Source of the DNA: Chinchilla lanigera
Taxonomy: Eukaryota; Chordata; Mammalia; Rodentia; Chinchillidae
Direction: 5' to 3'
Length of the DNA stretch: 64,000 nt
Assembly (NCBI RefSeq): GCF_000276665.1
Contig: NW_004955435.1
Coordinates: forward strand, 1,188,373-1,252,372
In this document: positions 35,075 to 46,064 of the stretch, piece after piece
How the letters are laid out: each line of letters begins with the position of its first letter
Position numbering within the stretch: the stretch's first letter is position 1
Translations under genes and position numbers: made by a program
The notes under the pieces: model-generated
What the model was told of the DNA's origin: nothing
Database searches by the model: none
What the model saw: the letters and a program-made list of their open reading frames with translations, nothing else

Positions 35075-35220
35075 GCCGGGATGGTGGTGCACCTCTGCAA
35101 TCTCAGCTCTCGGGAGGCTGAGGCCAAAGGATTACTGTGAGTTGGAGGCCAGCCCATGCTACATGGTGAGTTAGTGCAGGGCCAGCCTGAAATACTTAGT
35201 GAAATTTTGTCTCAAAAATA
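35075..35220 (+). mobile_element. B1 SINE (7SL-derived), plus strand
   Basis: GCCGGGATGGTGGTGCACCTC, CTCGGGAGGCTGAGGCC, GGATTACTGTGAGTTGGAGG, CCAGCCCATGCTACATGG and TTTTGTCTCAAAAATA give a full B1 monomer in sense orientation, including the pol III boxes (GGTGGTGCACC; GAGTTGGAGGC). Moderately diverged. Inserted in the old L1. Confidence 0.92.
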
Positions 35221-36165
35221 GTTTTTTTCCATGATGTTGTTCAATCATCCTTTTGTTATTGATTTCAGTGATGATGTAATGACTCAGATGTGTTTTAGAG
35301 AACATGGTCTGTAGTGTATAGATGTTTTCACGCTCTGTAAGATTTTCTTTGAAGTCCATTATATCAATTTTCACAAATATTTTATTTGTGCTTCAGAACA
35401 ATGTCCAGGGTTATATGTAGATCTTATCAGGATATGCTTGGTAACCAGGTTAGTCAGATATTCCCTACGTTTACTAATAAATTTTACATGTAATCTATCA
35501 ATTACCAAAAAAGTTTAGTTAAATTAGTAAGATTGCAGATTAATCAATTCTTTTTTATATGTCTGTCAGTTTGTTTTCTAGTATATTTAAAAAAATAGTA
35601 TTTCAAGGTTTCTTTGAAGGTAAGGAAATGTTCAGAATTTTTCTATTTCCAAAGAGCATTATTTTCTGACTAAAAAAGACCTTTTTTATCTTTAGTAATA
35701 CCCTATTTGACTGAATAGAGTGCAATCACATTTATTTTCATTAGAGTTGCCTGTGGTATTTTTCCATCTCTCCTTTTTTGCTCATATGTTTTATTTGTAT
35801 TTTTTGCTAGTAACAGGAAGATTTTTTTTAAAGTGATTTATAACATTTCTTACTTTTAACTAAAATTTAATCTATTTACATTATATACTACTATAGTTAC
35901 AAATATTTCTCTCATCTTATACTTTGCTTCTTATTTATCGTATGCTTTAATGTGGGAACAGGGTGCTTTTTTCATTCTTGGATTCTAGGTACTATAGATT
36001 TCTATCTTTATCTCTATTTCTACTAATTTAGAACCTCAACACTTTGTTTTTATTTGTTTAATGATTGCTCTTCAAATGTTAGTAGAATAAGAAACAATTC
36101 TAAACTTAATTGTAATCCTTAGCTGCTTTCAAACCGGGCACAAATCTTTAGGTGTAAACTTGGAG

Positions 36166-36282
36166 GGCTGGGGATTTAGCTCAGCGGCAAAGCGCCTGCC
36201 TGGCAAGCGCAAGGTCGTGAGTTCGGTTCCCGGTACTGGAGAAAAACCAAAAACAAACAAAAAAAAAAACAAAAAAAAAACA
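36166..36282 (+). mobile_element. ID SINE, plus strand
   Basis: GGCTGGGGATTTAGCTCAGC, GCGCCTGCCTGGCAAGCGC, GTGAGTTCGGTTCCCGG and TACTGGAGAAAAACC followed by an A-rich tail with C interruptions. Duplication AAACTTGGAG at 36156-36165 and 36283-36292. Opposite in orientation to the three copies at 34.1-34.9 kb. A 69-residue open frame across it is an artefact. Confidence 0.94.
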
Positions 36283-37910
36283 AAACTTGGAGCCCCTCAG
36301 GTCTGCAGGAATTATTGCCTGATACAGTCAGTAATCTTTTCCACAGTGAGTGATCATTATACTTATTGATTTTATGTCAGTGATTACCTAGATGTCCTTT
36401 TAAAACCAGTTTGCTTACTTTCTACTATTTCTTGTATCTCCTTTATTTTGAATTTATTTTCTTGTATCTTGAATTTCAGTCTGTACTTTTTAGTTTCTTC
36501 TTTCTGAAGTACTTCTTTTAGAATTTCTTTTTGTAATGATCTGAGTGAGATAATGCCTAATAATTGTTGTCTAGAAAGGTTCTATGCTACCCTAACTCTA
36601 AAATGAGAATTTGTCCATGTGAAGTTTGTATTGACAGTTACCTCTCTCTCAGAAATTTGAAGTTACTATTCCAATATCATTTAATGATTGTTGTTTTTCA
36701 TTTAAGGTATTATAGATTGTACTGTGATCTACCTATGTCTATATAAGAATTTATTCCTTTAACTATTAAGTTGTTTAATTCTACACAGGACTTGCTCATC
36801 ATTACATTTTTATTAAATCTGGAAAATTAGCAGTCAATCCCCCTGTGCTGTGATGAGCAATGGCCCCTCCAGGGTGCAGTTCTAATGTCCGGACCCTGTC
36901 AGTGTTACCTTATGTGGCAAAAGCACTTTCACCATGTCCATTTCCACTTCTCTGCTGTCTTCTTAGAGGTATTAATGTTCACTGATGCTTCCATTACACT
37001 TTGAATTTCACTACTTTCCTTTCCTAGATCTTCTATTTGAATCTTTTTCCTATCTACTTTCTTTTCCACTTTAATGATATCTGGTGGTATTTTATGTCTG
37101 GACATCTTCCTTTAACATTTCAAAAAATTTTAAACATACTTGTCAAAACTTTTTAACTCTGCCTCTGAAGATGTAGAGGTTTAGTACAAATGTCTGACAT
37201 GCCTGCTGACTCTCCCTCAAAATGGATTGTTTGTTTAATAATATTGAATTGTGAAGTTATATTCAGTTGGACTCTTTCTGTGGGTATCATGGACTGTCTG
37301 GTTGAAATGTGTGTCTGACTGGAGTGGGTTTGAATGTGTACATTTCAGATGCAGCGGAGGTGCCATCAGTCTGAGAATAATTTTAGATTACTTTTGCTTA
37401 AGTTTGGGAATTTCTACTCTCACAAGCATAAGGTTTGAGATATAATTATAGATTATGCTGACAAAAATCTCAGCAAAGTTTTTCTTTCTCCCCAGATCTC
37501 ATGTCAAATGGGCAATTTTCAAGTTTCCTTGTACATTTCCTGTGCTGGTAACAGACTTCCTTTCATTTCCCAGTTTTCTCATTAAAACCTTCTGAAACTT
37601 CTAAGCTTTTGAATGGGTTTCAGGTTCCACTCAGCTCTTCGAAGGGGCCGTAATCTGGTCTCTGGTGTCTCTGCAAATGTTAATCCAGGGGTTTGCAGCT
37701 CGCCCCACAGGGAAACTCTAGGGTAGCTCCAGCAAGAGCTCCTCCCGTTTCATGTCCAGTTTCATTCTCCTTCTTACTCCTTGTCCTCAGAGGTTTTCCC
37801 AGTCTTCTAAAGAACTTAGCTTTTAAAATTACTGTTACATTTTATCATGCACTTGTGGGGTTTATAGTAAGAACAAACTTTATACTATGTTGTTTACAAT
37901 TTTTATGGAA

Positions 37911-38420
37911 TTGAAAGACCAGCAGATATGTTTGTAGCAACATTTTAAACCAAATCCATCATGAGACAAAGCTTTTCTGATGTCCTCTTTACATAGGTGC
38001 TAGGAAAAATTTTGCTTTTAGGGAGTGGTGAGGGGACATATTTCGTAAGATGGTCCAGACTCTGGGACTTAGTTTCCATACTCAACCACTAACTGTGAAA
38101 TTTCAGTTTGCTTTTATCAATGTCCTTGATTTAATTTTAAAGACAAATTTCTTCAATAAAGAAGACGCCTACTAACAACAGTGTCTTTCTCACAGAGCTG
38201 TCGATACCCTAATAAGCCAAGGTTTCTCTTTTTGGAAGTACTGTTCACAGATTGAATGTAAATTAAATACTTGAAATATGATTTTTAATGAAACTTGATT
38301 CAGTCCCTGATCTTCATCAGCTTATTTCTCCTCTGTTATTTTTGCTCCCTTTCTCTAATAAAAGGATTAAAGTGTTGATTATAATACTTTGGATAGTAAA
38401 GGAAAATGATAATCATATAA
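37911..38420. other. Unassigned sequence
   Basis: No gene or repeat recognised between the old L1 and the MIR. Confidence 0.4.
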
Positions 38421-38424
38421 TTTG

Positions 38425-38650
38425 CTACCATCTATTAAGTGATTACCCTGGCTAGACATTGTGATAAATATTCCATGTATATGATTTAATTCAATCCTTA
38501 AAATAATCCCATAATATTAGTATGATCTCACCTATTTTTTAGATAAGAATACTATGGGTTTTAAAGTGCCCAAGATGATACTGCAGGGAAGCAACAAATC
38601 TGGAATTTGAATATAGATCTACCTGACTTCAAAACACACGCTTTTAACAC
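38425..38650 (-). repeat. MIR SINE, minus strand, near full length
   Basis: Follows antisense MIR: ACCATCTATTAAGTGATTACC, ATGATTTAATTCAATCCTTA, AAATAATCCCATAATATTAG, TATTTTTTAGATAAGAATAC, GGAATTTGAATATAGATCTAC and CTTCAAAACACACGCTTTTAAC, in the right order. Confidence 0.85.
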
Positions 38651-39960
38651 TCTGAAAACCAACTACATAGAAACAACATGTGAACAAATAATAAAGTTTG
38701 CAGTAAATGCATAATAGTGCAAGGGCAAGTCCTTGGCTTTTGGAGGTATCCTTATGTCCTATAAATGTTCTGCCTGATAAGACTGGTTTTGCTTGGGGTT
38801 GTGCCAGAGCACGTAATACATGATTTTGGGTAGGGACTGTCTGTTCCAAATAGTATTTAGGATGAGGGTGAGCCAGGCCAGATATCCCAATAATGTGATT
38901 TAGGGTAGGTGCTTTGGGTCAACAGAGTATCGGCTGACCTGGAGACTGAGCTCCATCACACGGGCAGTCATGCTTGCATAATGGAGATCAGTAAAACATT
39001 CTCAACTCAGTAGCTAGAAGAGGTTCCTGGCTTGACAAGAGTCCCTGCCTGCGGTCACACATTAATGCCGGGGAGGTAACGTGCCCCGACTCCCGTAGGG
39101 AGAGGTCACCAGAACCTTTGTATATGGTACTTTGTGGTACTGCATCATACCCCCTTTTATACTTGATTGCTTTTAACCTGAACCTTGTCTTACAGCAAAT
39201 TATAACCATATGTAGAACAGCTTTCAATGTGTTCTGTGAATCCTTCTGGAGAATAATTCAAGTTATTGATCTTGGGACTGCCCAGATGTTGCATTTGATG
39301 TTAGTTGTAAGGATACCGCATCCCTGCAATGGTAGAGCCTGCAGACACTCAGGAGATAGAGAATTATAGAAAGTGAGCTGTAGAGTTACAGGAGAATTAA
39401 AAGAGGGAAAAAATCCTAAAAGTATAGGTAATAGTTTAAAAAAAGTTATTCTAAGAATAATGAACAGTCTATGCAAAGGCAAGGAATGGGGAAGCAAATA
39501 TCGTATTTAATTTAATCAAAGATGCCATATTTAAATACTACCAACCAACAAACCAAACAAAGGAGCTACCAGGTAAACCTTGATATGCCATTAATTATAA
39601 GACACAACCTCATTAGAAATGTTAAAAGTGTTGAGAATCAATAAAGATGTAAGGCAGACTGGTGCTAAAATAAGCATGGCCAATACATTTTCAAGGCCAG
39701 GGGTAAGCGGAAAAGTATTGATGGAAGATGTTAAGAAGGAAAGTTGTTGAGAAAGTCACTTACAGCCTAAGTGCAGGTCTGCCACGCAATGTGCTAAATA
39801 CCAACAGTGTGCCAGTCCCGCTGATAAAATCTGTACCTAAAGTATGTCTTTCAATGATCAGAACGTCTTAAAAGTACTTGGATCTACAAGATTTTCCAAG
39901 GTCGGAGACTATTAAATCGAGAGGTTAAGGTGTTAAAGTAGATTTCCCCCAATCTGAAAT
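38651..39960. other. Unassigned sequence
   Basis: No gene recognised. 39790-39920 might be another MIR relic (CAGTGTGCCAGTCCCGCTGATAAA), but the match is weak. Confidence 0.35.
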
Positions 39961-41220
39961 ATATACTACAGGATTTACATTTTCCCTGAGGCACAGGCCT
40001 TGGAGAGGGGAACAGCCCGAGACTCTCTCTGCTGGGGAGCGGGACTCCAGGAGCACCGTGGAAAGACGGATGCGGAGACTGGCTGGGGCTGGCGGGGTCG
40101 GAGCCGGCGCTCTGCGGTCACAGGCTGAGAAGGAGGCGGCTTAGACACGGAAAGCGGGAACCGACGAGCAGCCTGCGGTTCTTGCACTAAAAATTTGTGA
40201 CCGTGAGCGTCAAGATACTTAGAGGGAAAGCGAGATGTAACAAAACTAAAACCTAGTTTACGTTCCAGGCACTTGCTAGGTGTCTCCGTTGAGCTGCCCC
40301 GTAATCTGACTGGGCTCATGGATGTGAATTCAAATGCCATCAGCACACGGTGAGGACATCTGAAGGAATGAAGTAGGGCAAGGACAGCACACGGAGACGA
40401 AGAAAACGGCCAGGGTCAGACCTCCGACAAACCCCAACGTTGAGGTGAAACCAAGAGGAACAGCAAAAGGATCCACGGAGAAGTAGGCAGGGGGTTGTTC
40501 TGCCTGCTCAGGAAAAGGGGAGCCCGCAAGAACACGGCCACGTGAGAGGCCACAGGGTAAGGATGATAACTAGGTCATGAAAAATGGCACTAGCAGTCAC
40601 TAGCTAATGGTGATAAGCATACCAGCTGATTAATGAAGACAAAAATCACACTGCAGTGAGATTAGAAGGAAGTACCAGCTTTTCATGCTTCGAATAAAAA
40701 CGTGGACATAAGCGTGCTACATTTCGCAGCTCCAGTCCCCCTCTGGCGGGTGTCTGGCTGCCAGCTGGGGTGCTGCTAGTGGTGGCCACGTGTCTCTCAT
40801 CCTCCAGTAGACCAGCCTGGCCTTGCTGGAGGGGCCCGAGAGAGGAGTGAGGAGTGCAAGAGCACAGGAGAGGCAGCATGAGGCCGGCGCGGCACCCAAG
40901 CTCCACTCTAACGGTCAAAGCCAGTCACCAGGGCGGCCAGACTCAGGGGAGGGGGCGTGGATTTTACCTCTGGGCGGGAGGAAAATGCACTGTAAGAGGA
41001 TGTAGGAACGGGCCAAGAACCATGGCCATTTCTGCGACCTATCAGAGAGAGCAATGAGGTGGAAACAGGCGCTGTGTCCGTCATGGCCAGGGAGGAATGC
41101 TGAGGCAGTGACGCACGAGCTGGCGGGGCGCCCGTTCCTAGAACAGAAGAGTGAAGTCTGCCTCTGCGGTGTGCACACCGTCTTCCGCCGCGTTCACTTT
41201 GGCCCACGACTCTCATCCTG
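39960..41220. other. CpG-richer block of uncertain nature
   Basis: This block has more CpG and GC than its surroundings, most visibly 40020-40160, 40740-40980 and 41080-41200. Overlapping open frames occur on both strands (for example 39975-40346 minus, 40908-41216 minus), none with a motif I know and each contradicted by another frame. Part of 40310-40640 resembles an ancient minus-strand repeat (CCATCAGCACACGGTGAGG). A decayed regulatory or repeat mosaic is the likeliest reading. Confidence 0.35.
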
Positions 41221-41339
41221 CTTTCTATTGCCAGTCACCACAAACATGATCCAGTCCCCTGCTTGGGAACGACTGAGCTTTAATACTGACTGGAAGACAT
41301 AAATCAAAACAATGTATCTTGTTTGATCTGGAAAGTTTG

Positions 41340-41410
41340 TCCTTGTCAAACTCCATTCTCCAATTAGCCACCAGAGTGATCTTTCTAAACTGCATTTTCC
41401 TCCATGTTGA
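41340..41410 (+). repeat. L2 relic, plus strand (short)
   Basis: CCACCAGAGTGATCTTTCTAAACTGCATTTTCC (given by the key words GAGTGATCTTTCTAAA) matches a phrase characteristic of L2 upstream of its 3' end. Only a short piece is recognisable. Confidence 0.5.
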
Positions 41411-42440
41411 TTCAAATCTTCAGAGAAGCAGACAACAAAACAGAATTATAGGTGCAAAAGAATTACCAAGAAAACTGTCATCTAGGATTTTTTTACACAT
41501 AATTCAATGATCCAGGTGCGCAAATGGTGTCTTGTCAGCCTCCAGAAACATCTTCACTTGATCGGTATAGACATGTGAACTAGCTGACTTGGCCCCACGT
41601 CGTTTGCTGTACGGCTCACGTATTTGAGAACGCTGCTCTGGGAACCGGCCGGCGATGCAGCACGGGAGGCCTAGGGCAGCACAGATGCAGCGCCTTCTCC
41701 ACACCGCTAGCACGTATTCCAGTACAGCATTTTGTTTGTGATGTCATCATAAAGCAATGTCTTCCTGCCCGAGAATTTAATAAGAGTTGCTGAAAACAGA
41801 TTTAATGACATTTACTGAGAACTGAGAAAACTGTGTCACCAAGAGGATGAGACTGGTCGTGTGAGCCAACCTCACAAAACAGCCAATAATGGTAGCAGTC
41901 ATAGCAGTAACAATGACAGTAAAGGGTCAGACAGTGACGAGTGCTAGAAGCGAACATGATGCCCTTTGCCCCAGGACCCGTCAAGCAGAGGGAAGAGTTT
42001 GGTCTCAGTGTACTGTATGATGATTGTCAATTTTTTGTTTATTAGCAACAGATGGTTATCTTTCAGTGTCTTGTGAATAATTAATTCTGTACGTTAGGTA
42101 CATATCTGGTGTCCGTTGCAAAGGTGTCCTCCAGGTTTGGAGTTGCCTTTGGTTTGGCCTTGGAAACCTTGAATATACAGGTGACCGCAGAACACACCTC
42201 TAGGAATTGAGGCTGACTTCTCACATTTGAGCACTAAAAACAGTGGGAGAAGCCTTGGCACTTTCTTGGCAGCTTTTGAGATCCTACCGAAGTCCTAAAA
42301 CAGAGGAAAGTTCATCTCAGATGTTTTAGCGAATAGAAAGCTGCTAGAAAGTGGTTCTCCTGTTCCCTAGCCGGGTTGAATTCCTAACACTTAAACACCT
42401 GTGTCCATCAAACAGCACACACAGGATCACAGCTAGAGCT
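41411..42440. other. Unassigned sequence
   Basis: No gene or repeat family recognised. The minus-strand frame 41504-41713 and others show no motif. Confidence 0.4.
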
Positions 42441-43655
42441 GTTCTTGACTTTGCAATTTCATTGACTGACAGTTTAATATCTATTTATTTTCACATCTGA
42501 CACCAGTAAAGACAGGCTGGCATCATGAATGTCAAGACACTGTGCTGACAACTGTATTTTTTTTCATCATTTGGGGGGGCATAGAGGTTCAACGTTGTGA
42601 AGAGAAGTGTTCTTTGCAAGCAGCACGGCTCCCATAACGACCAAATTATAGTTCAGATATAATTGTCTGTAACTATTGATAGGTTACCTGTACATATTTA
42701 TATAGAAATGAGCACATTCAATTTGAGATTTACTAGTAAACTCACTGCTACTGTTAGACTGCAGGATGAAATGTGTAATTATACTATTTAAATAGCTGGA
42801 ACAGCTGCCATCACTGTGGACTGTGTAACCAGTGTTTTCCACGCTGAAATTGAATGTTTAGGGTATGGTCCCTTATTTTCAGCAGCTCTTGATAGTCTGT
42901 TAAACACAAACAAGTGGTCTAGCTCCATCTCAGTCCCATAATATCCTAACGACACTCTGGATAAGAAGCATTCTCACAGTAAAAGTGAGATGGATTTTTA
43001 AAACCTTAAGCAAGATCATAGCATTGCTCAAAATTAACCACCAAGGCAGAGAACAGCACATTCACATTAGGACCTGTGCACAATACATTTTGTTTCCATA
43101 TGCTGGAATGGATCAGGGGAAAAGTCCTTTGTCTCTCCCATTTCTGCCTGCTATCTAAACAGAAAATAATTCACTTTTACTGTGCCTCTATGTATGACTG
43201 GGGAAATATTATTATGATGCTGAGATCACTGAACTTCTGCTATCTTGAGAGGTTTTGCAGGGCTTGAGGTAAGGTCTGATAGTTCATAGAAGCTGTTTTA
43301 GTGTGCAGCCCTTAAGAGCTGCCTTATAATCAGGCAGCACTGAATAGATCGACATTATTGCCTTTATAGTTTAGGACTGAAGTATACTATTACATCTTAC
43401 AATGCTCCTCCCCGATGTCATTCTGCCAAGTACTCTAAGAATGAAACATGCGCTAAACTGAGATTCTGTTCAGAGTGCATTCATTCACAGAAATTAGGCC
43501 TGAGATTGATTGTGGATTTCCACAAAATCACATTAATTTCAGTTCTTGGCAATTACAGTATAATTAGTGTTATTGATGTGGCAGCCTCATAAATAAATAT
43601 TTTGCAGCTATATAGGGGTTTTTTGTTTGTTTTTTTGCTGTATTTGTTTGTTTAG
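42440..43655. promoter_or_regulatory. Candidate conserved non-coding region upstream of a possible exon
   Basis: More than 1.2 kb with no transposon I recognise. The part at 43270-43620 is especially suggestive: AT-rich but orderly, with TGTGGATTTCC, TAATTAGTG (43561-43569), TTATTGATGTGG and CAGATTCTG-type motifs. It ends in a pyrimidine-rich run leading to an AG splice acceptor at 43654-43655. Enhancer or intron identity is inference. Confidence 0.35.
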
Positions 43656-43814
43656 GCTTCATCGATGGCTGAAAATAGACCCGGAGGTCTCATGTTTCGG
43701 CGGAGGGACTCTGCTGGGAGCGGGGAGAGAAAAGATGGATCGGGGCTCTCCTCCAAGGGACTGCGTGCGTGCATCCGGGCGGCGCGTTCCCGGGAGCTGA
43801 GTCCTGACTCCCAC
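43656..43814 (+). other. Candidate exon, 159 nt, CpG-dense
   Basis: Upstream is a T-rich tract ending TTTGTTTGTTTAG, and downstream is CAC followed by the consensus donor GTGAGT (43815-43820). The 159-nt interval is a multiple of three and open in one frame throughout. An ATG at 43665 gives exactly 50 codons to the donor, with a basic, Ser/Gly/Arg-rich product (MAENRPGGLMFRRRDSAGSG at its start). I count about 12 CpG in 159 bp, against AT-rich CpG-poor flanks. I do not recognise the protein. It could be an alternative first or cassette exon of a large gene, a lncRNA exon, or chance splice motifs flanking a CpG-rich regulatory element. Confidence 0.35.
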
Positions 43815-43884
43815 GTGAGTTTCTGTCCTCCATCTTCCCAGAGTCAGCTTCTCTCAGTTACCGTCAGTCTCCCTGAGAAATGAT

Positions 43885-44092
43885 GGCCTCAGAGGCAGTA
43901 TTCTTGGGACTGTTCCCCAGTGCTGTGGTACACTGCTATACCTGATTTGTTCTCCATCACTTCTTCATTCTTTGCAAATCTGCTTTGGTTTGCAAGGTCT
44001 ACTGGGCTTGGAATTGGAAGTCCTGGGCTTGTGTCCAGGCTGTCATAATTTATGTTTTTGAGTAAATATTCATTTCCAAAAAGAGGATAACA
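43885..44092 (+). repeat. Probable MIR relic, plus strand
   Basis: GTCTACTGGGCTTGGAATTGGAAGTCCTGGGCTTGTGTCC (key words CTTGGAATTGGAAGTCCTGG) at about 44000-44040 looks like MIR around the B-box (TCTGGAGTCAGACTGCCTGGGTTCG), followed by AAAAAGAGGATAACACTAAT resembling the AAATGGGGATAATAATA part. Only the 3' half of the interval is convincing. Confidence 0.5.
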
Positions 44093-44230
44093 CTAATTCA
44101 TTCATTCACCAAATGTTTTTTAAATAGCTGCGGTGTACCAGGCCCTGTTTTAGGTACTAGGGACGCACCAATGGAAACAAATAAAATTAACAACTGTCCC
44201 ACCCTCACAAGTTTTATATTCTAAAATTGT
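44093..44230 (-). repeat. L2 3' end relic, minus strand
   Basis: ATTCATTCATTCACCAAATG, CGGTGTACCAGGCCCTGTTT, TAGGTACTAGGGACGCACCA and CTCACAAGTTTTATATTCTA are the antisense L2 end in order (ATTCAACAAATATTTATTGA, CTATGTGCCAGGCACTGTTC, GGCACTGGGGATACAGCA, TCATGGAGCTTACATTCTA). Confidence 0.82.
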
Positions 44231-44551
44231 CCTTCCTTAGAGGATTAGATAGAAAATATATGTGATTTGGGATCACTCTATCTGGGCTACCTGTCCCCTA
44301 TCTATGAAAACAGAAGGCTGCATTTCATGATGTGAAAGATGCCTTCCATTTTTGCCTTCTACAACTACAAAGCAGGAGTTCGTATCATCAACACTCCATC
44401 TGACACATAAGTCAAAATAATCCAAGATGCAAATCATTTTAACCTAATTATAAACAAAAGGAAAGAGCATATTTCAAAGATAGGAAAATCTATGTACCTA
44501 AATTACAGTCTTGGGTCCCACTTTTGGGTGGACAAGAATCCTCATATATTT

Positions 44552-45338
44552 TGTGTGGGTGTTATTCTTTGGGCCTTAACTGTCCCCCAAAAGATCAAGT
44601 GTTAAATGTTTGGTTCCTAAATTGACAGTGCTGTTGGCAGGTAATGGAAATTTAGGAGGTAGAGTCTAGTTGGAGAGCGTTAGGGTTAGATTTTTGCATG
44701 TGTGCCTGTATCAGTAAGTGCTTACTAGTGAAACAGATTTAGTGCAAGATATAAAATTATACAAGAATTTACAAGATTGTCCTACGAAAGGTAATCTACA
44801 GAGTCAGGTGAAAGAGTGCAAAAGGTCTGTCTGTGCCCTGTAGCTCCGAAAGATCCAGTCAAAGGCCTGGAGCTCATTTCAGTATCCCATGTGAAGTCTG
44901 CCGTGAAAGTTGGAAGCCAGGGGATGATGTCCAAGGTGAAAATGCAGTCTGGGGTTCCTTTAAAGAAACAGAAGAGAGCCTTCCTTTTTCATTTCCCTTG
45001 TATACTACTCAAGTGACAAGCCTTCCTGGGGTTGATCTTCCTCAGCTCTGTGCTGATCCAGTTTAATTGGGCGCTTCCTACTCAGACTGACACAACCAGC
45101 TATCACAGTGCCCTGGAACAGCCGCCTGGGCCTCAGCCCCACCCCGCCCGGATGCCTAAAGTGAGCAGCTTTGGCTCCCTGCGCTTCCTACCATGATGTT
45201 GACTCATCACAGGCCCCTAAACAGCAGAGATGAGCGGTCATGGCTGACACTTCTCCAGCGATGAGCCAAAATACATTTCTCCTCTTCTTAAGTTGTTCAT
45301 CTGAGTTAACTTGTTATGGCGGCAGAAGGCTCACACAG
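44552..45338 (+). mobile_element. MST-like MaLR LTR, split by another LTR
   Basis: The left part (44552-44700) has GGGCCTTAACTGTCCCCCAA, GATCAAGTGTTAAATGTTTG and GGAGGTAGAGTCTAG. The right part (45106-45338) has TGCCCTGGAA, CCATGATGTTGACTCATCAC, GATGAGCCAAAATACATTTC, TTCTTAAGTTGTTCATCTGAG and the TATGGCGGCAGAAGGCTCAC end. The two halves join into the same family as the other MST-like LTRs here, interrupted by a 405-bp insertion. Confidence 0.75.
44701..45105 (-). mobile_element. Probable solo LTR nested in the MST-like LTR, minus strand
   Basis: The insertion starts TGTGCCTGTATC and ends CAGCTATCA on this strand, so on the minus strand it begins TGATAGCTGG and ends GATACAGGCACA, giving the TG...CA ends of an LTR. 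Flanks GCATG (44696-44700) and CAGTG (45106-45110) could be a 5-bp duplication with two changes, as for ERVL- or ERV1-type integrations. I do not recognise the family. Open frames inside are not retroviral genes. Confidence 0.55.
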
Positions 45339-45950
45339 TAGGTAACTTCAAGTGTCAAGAATCTGTCCCTATCACTGTGGTCTACATCACAGCGGACAAT
45401 GACCACTTCTGCCCTTCCTTCTGGTATGTCCTGCCTTGTACCGAACTTGTCCCCTCAGGCCCCACACTAGGGCTCTTAACAGCCCCGAGCCTAGCAGGCT
45501 GTGCCCCCCAGTCTGTGTGTCTCTCATCCACAGTGCCCTTCGTAGCCATGGGTGACAGATGAGACCATCAAATGATCCTAATGATTTCTGTATTCCCATA
45601 AAAGAACAGAGCTTTAAGGGCTAATATAATTTCCCATTGTAATGTCGTTCTTAATAACAATGCTATTTTGCCGAAGAGAGATAAGCAAACCGAGTAGTGA
45701 GTGAGGCACAGCCATAAAGCAGGTGCTCTATTTGGGCACTCACAAATACTGATGAGCAGTATTTACTAAATTTCTGTCACTTAAAAGGGCTAAATCTTTG
45801 GGTGTGAGCTCGTAGGTTTTCTCACATGAGGCTTCCTGCCACAACCAATGTAAATACGAATGGTTTAAGAGACAGAACTGAAATAATAGTAGGAAACATT
45901 AATGAAAGAATGACTTAGCTTGTGCTCTTTGTGAAGAATCCTCACTGACC
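45339..45950. other. Unassigned sequence
   Basis: No gene or repeat recognised. Opposed open frames at 45311-45562 (+) and 45387-45599 (-) have no motif. Confidence 0.4.
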
Positions 45951-45951
45951 T

Positions 45952-46064
45952 TTTCTGTCGGGGTTGCACATTCTCACTGTGCAGTTCCGGAGGGCCTTGA
46001 ACACACAGCGACCCTCCTGTCTCCTGAGCAGTGGGATTACAGGTGTGTGCCACCATGCCCAGCT
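45952..46064 (-). mobile_element. B1 SINE, minus strand, diverged
   Basis: TTCTGTCGGGGTTGCACATTC, GGGCCTTGAACACACAGCG, CCTCCTGTCTCCTGAGCAGT, GGGATTACAGGTGTGTGCC and ACCATGCCCAGCTGGCTTT follow antisense B1 across its whole length. Confidence 0.88.

Larger units (their letters stand above)
31700..37910 (-). mobile_element. Long old L1, minus strand, with many nested insertions
   Basis: Read on the minus strand this is an old L1M-type copy with its 3' side at low coordinates. Recognisable antisense ORF2 pieces include 31935-32090 (TTTTAGGATAAACTTGTCAA), 33480-33545 (TCATTGTGTACGATGTTTAG), 34500-35030 (interrupted by ID elements) and 35210-35440 (GAGAACATGGTCTGTAGTGT). 36450-37280 resembles the 5' side of old L1s. 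Its open frames are destroyed. It has received an MST-like LTR, two B1, an ID-like SINE and four young IDs. The 5' limit near 37910 is uncertain, and more than one L1 copy may be involved. Confidence 0.7.

Noticed and set aside
39975..40346. 123-residue minus-strand open frame in GC-rich DNA
   Set aside because: No recognised domain; overlapping frames in the same block argue for a composition effect.
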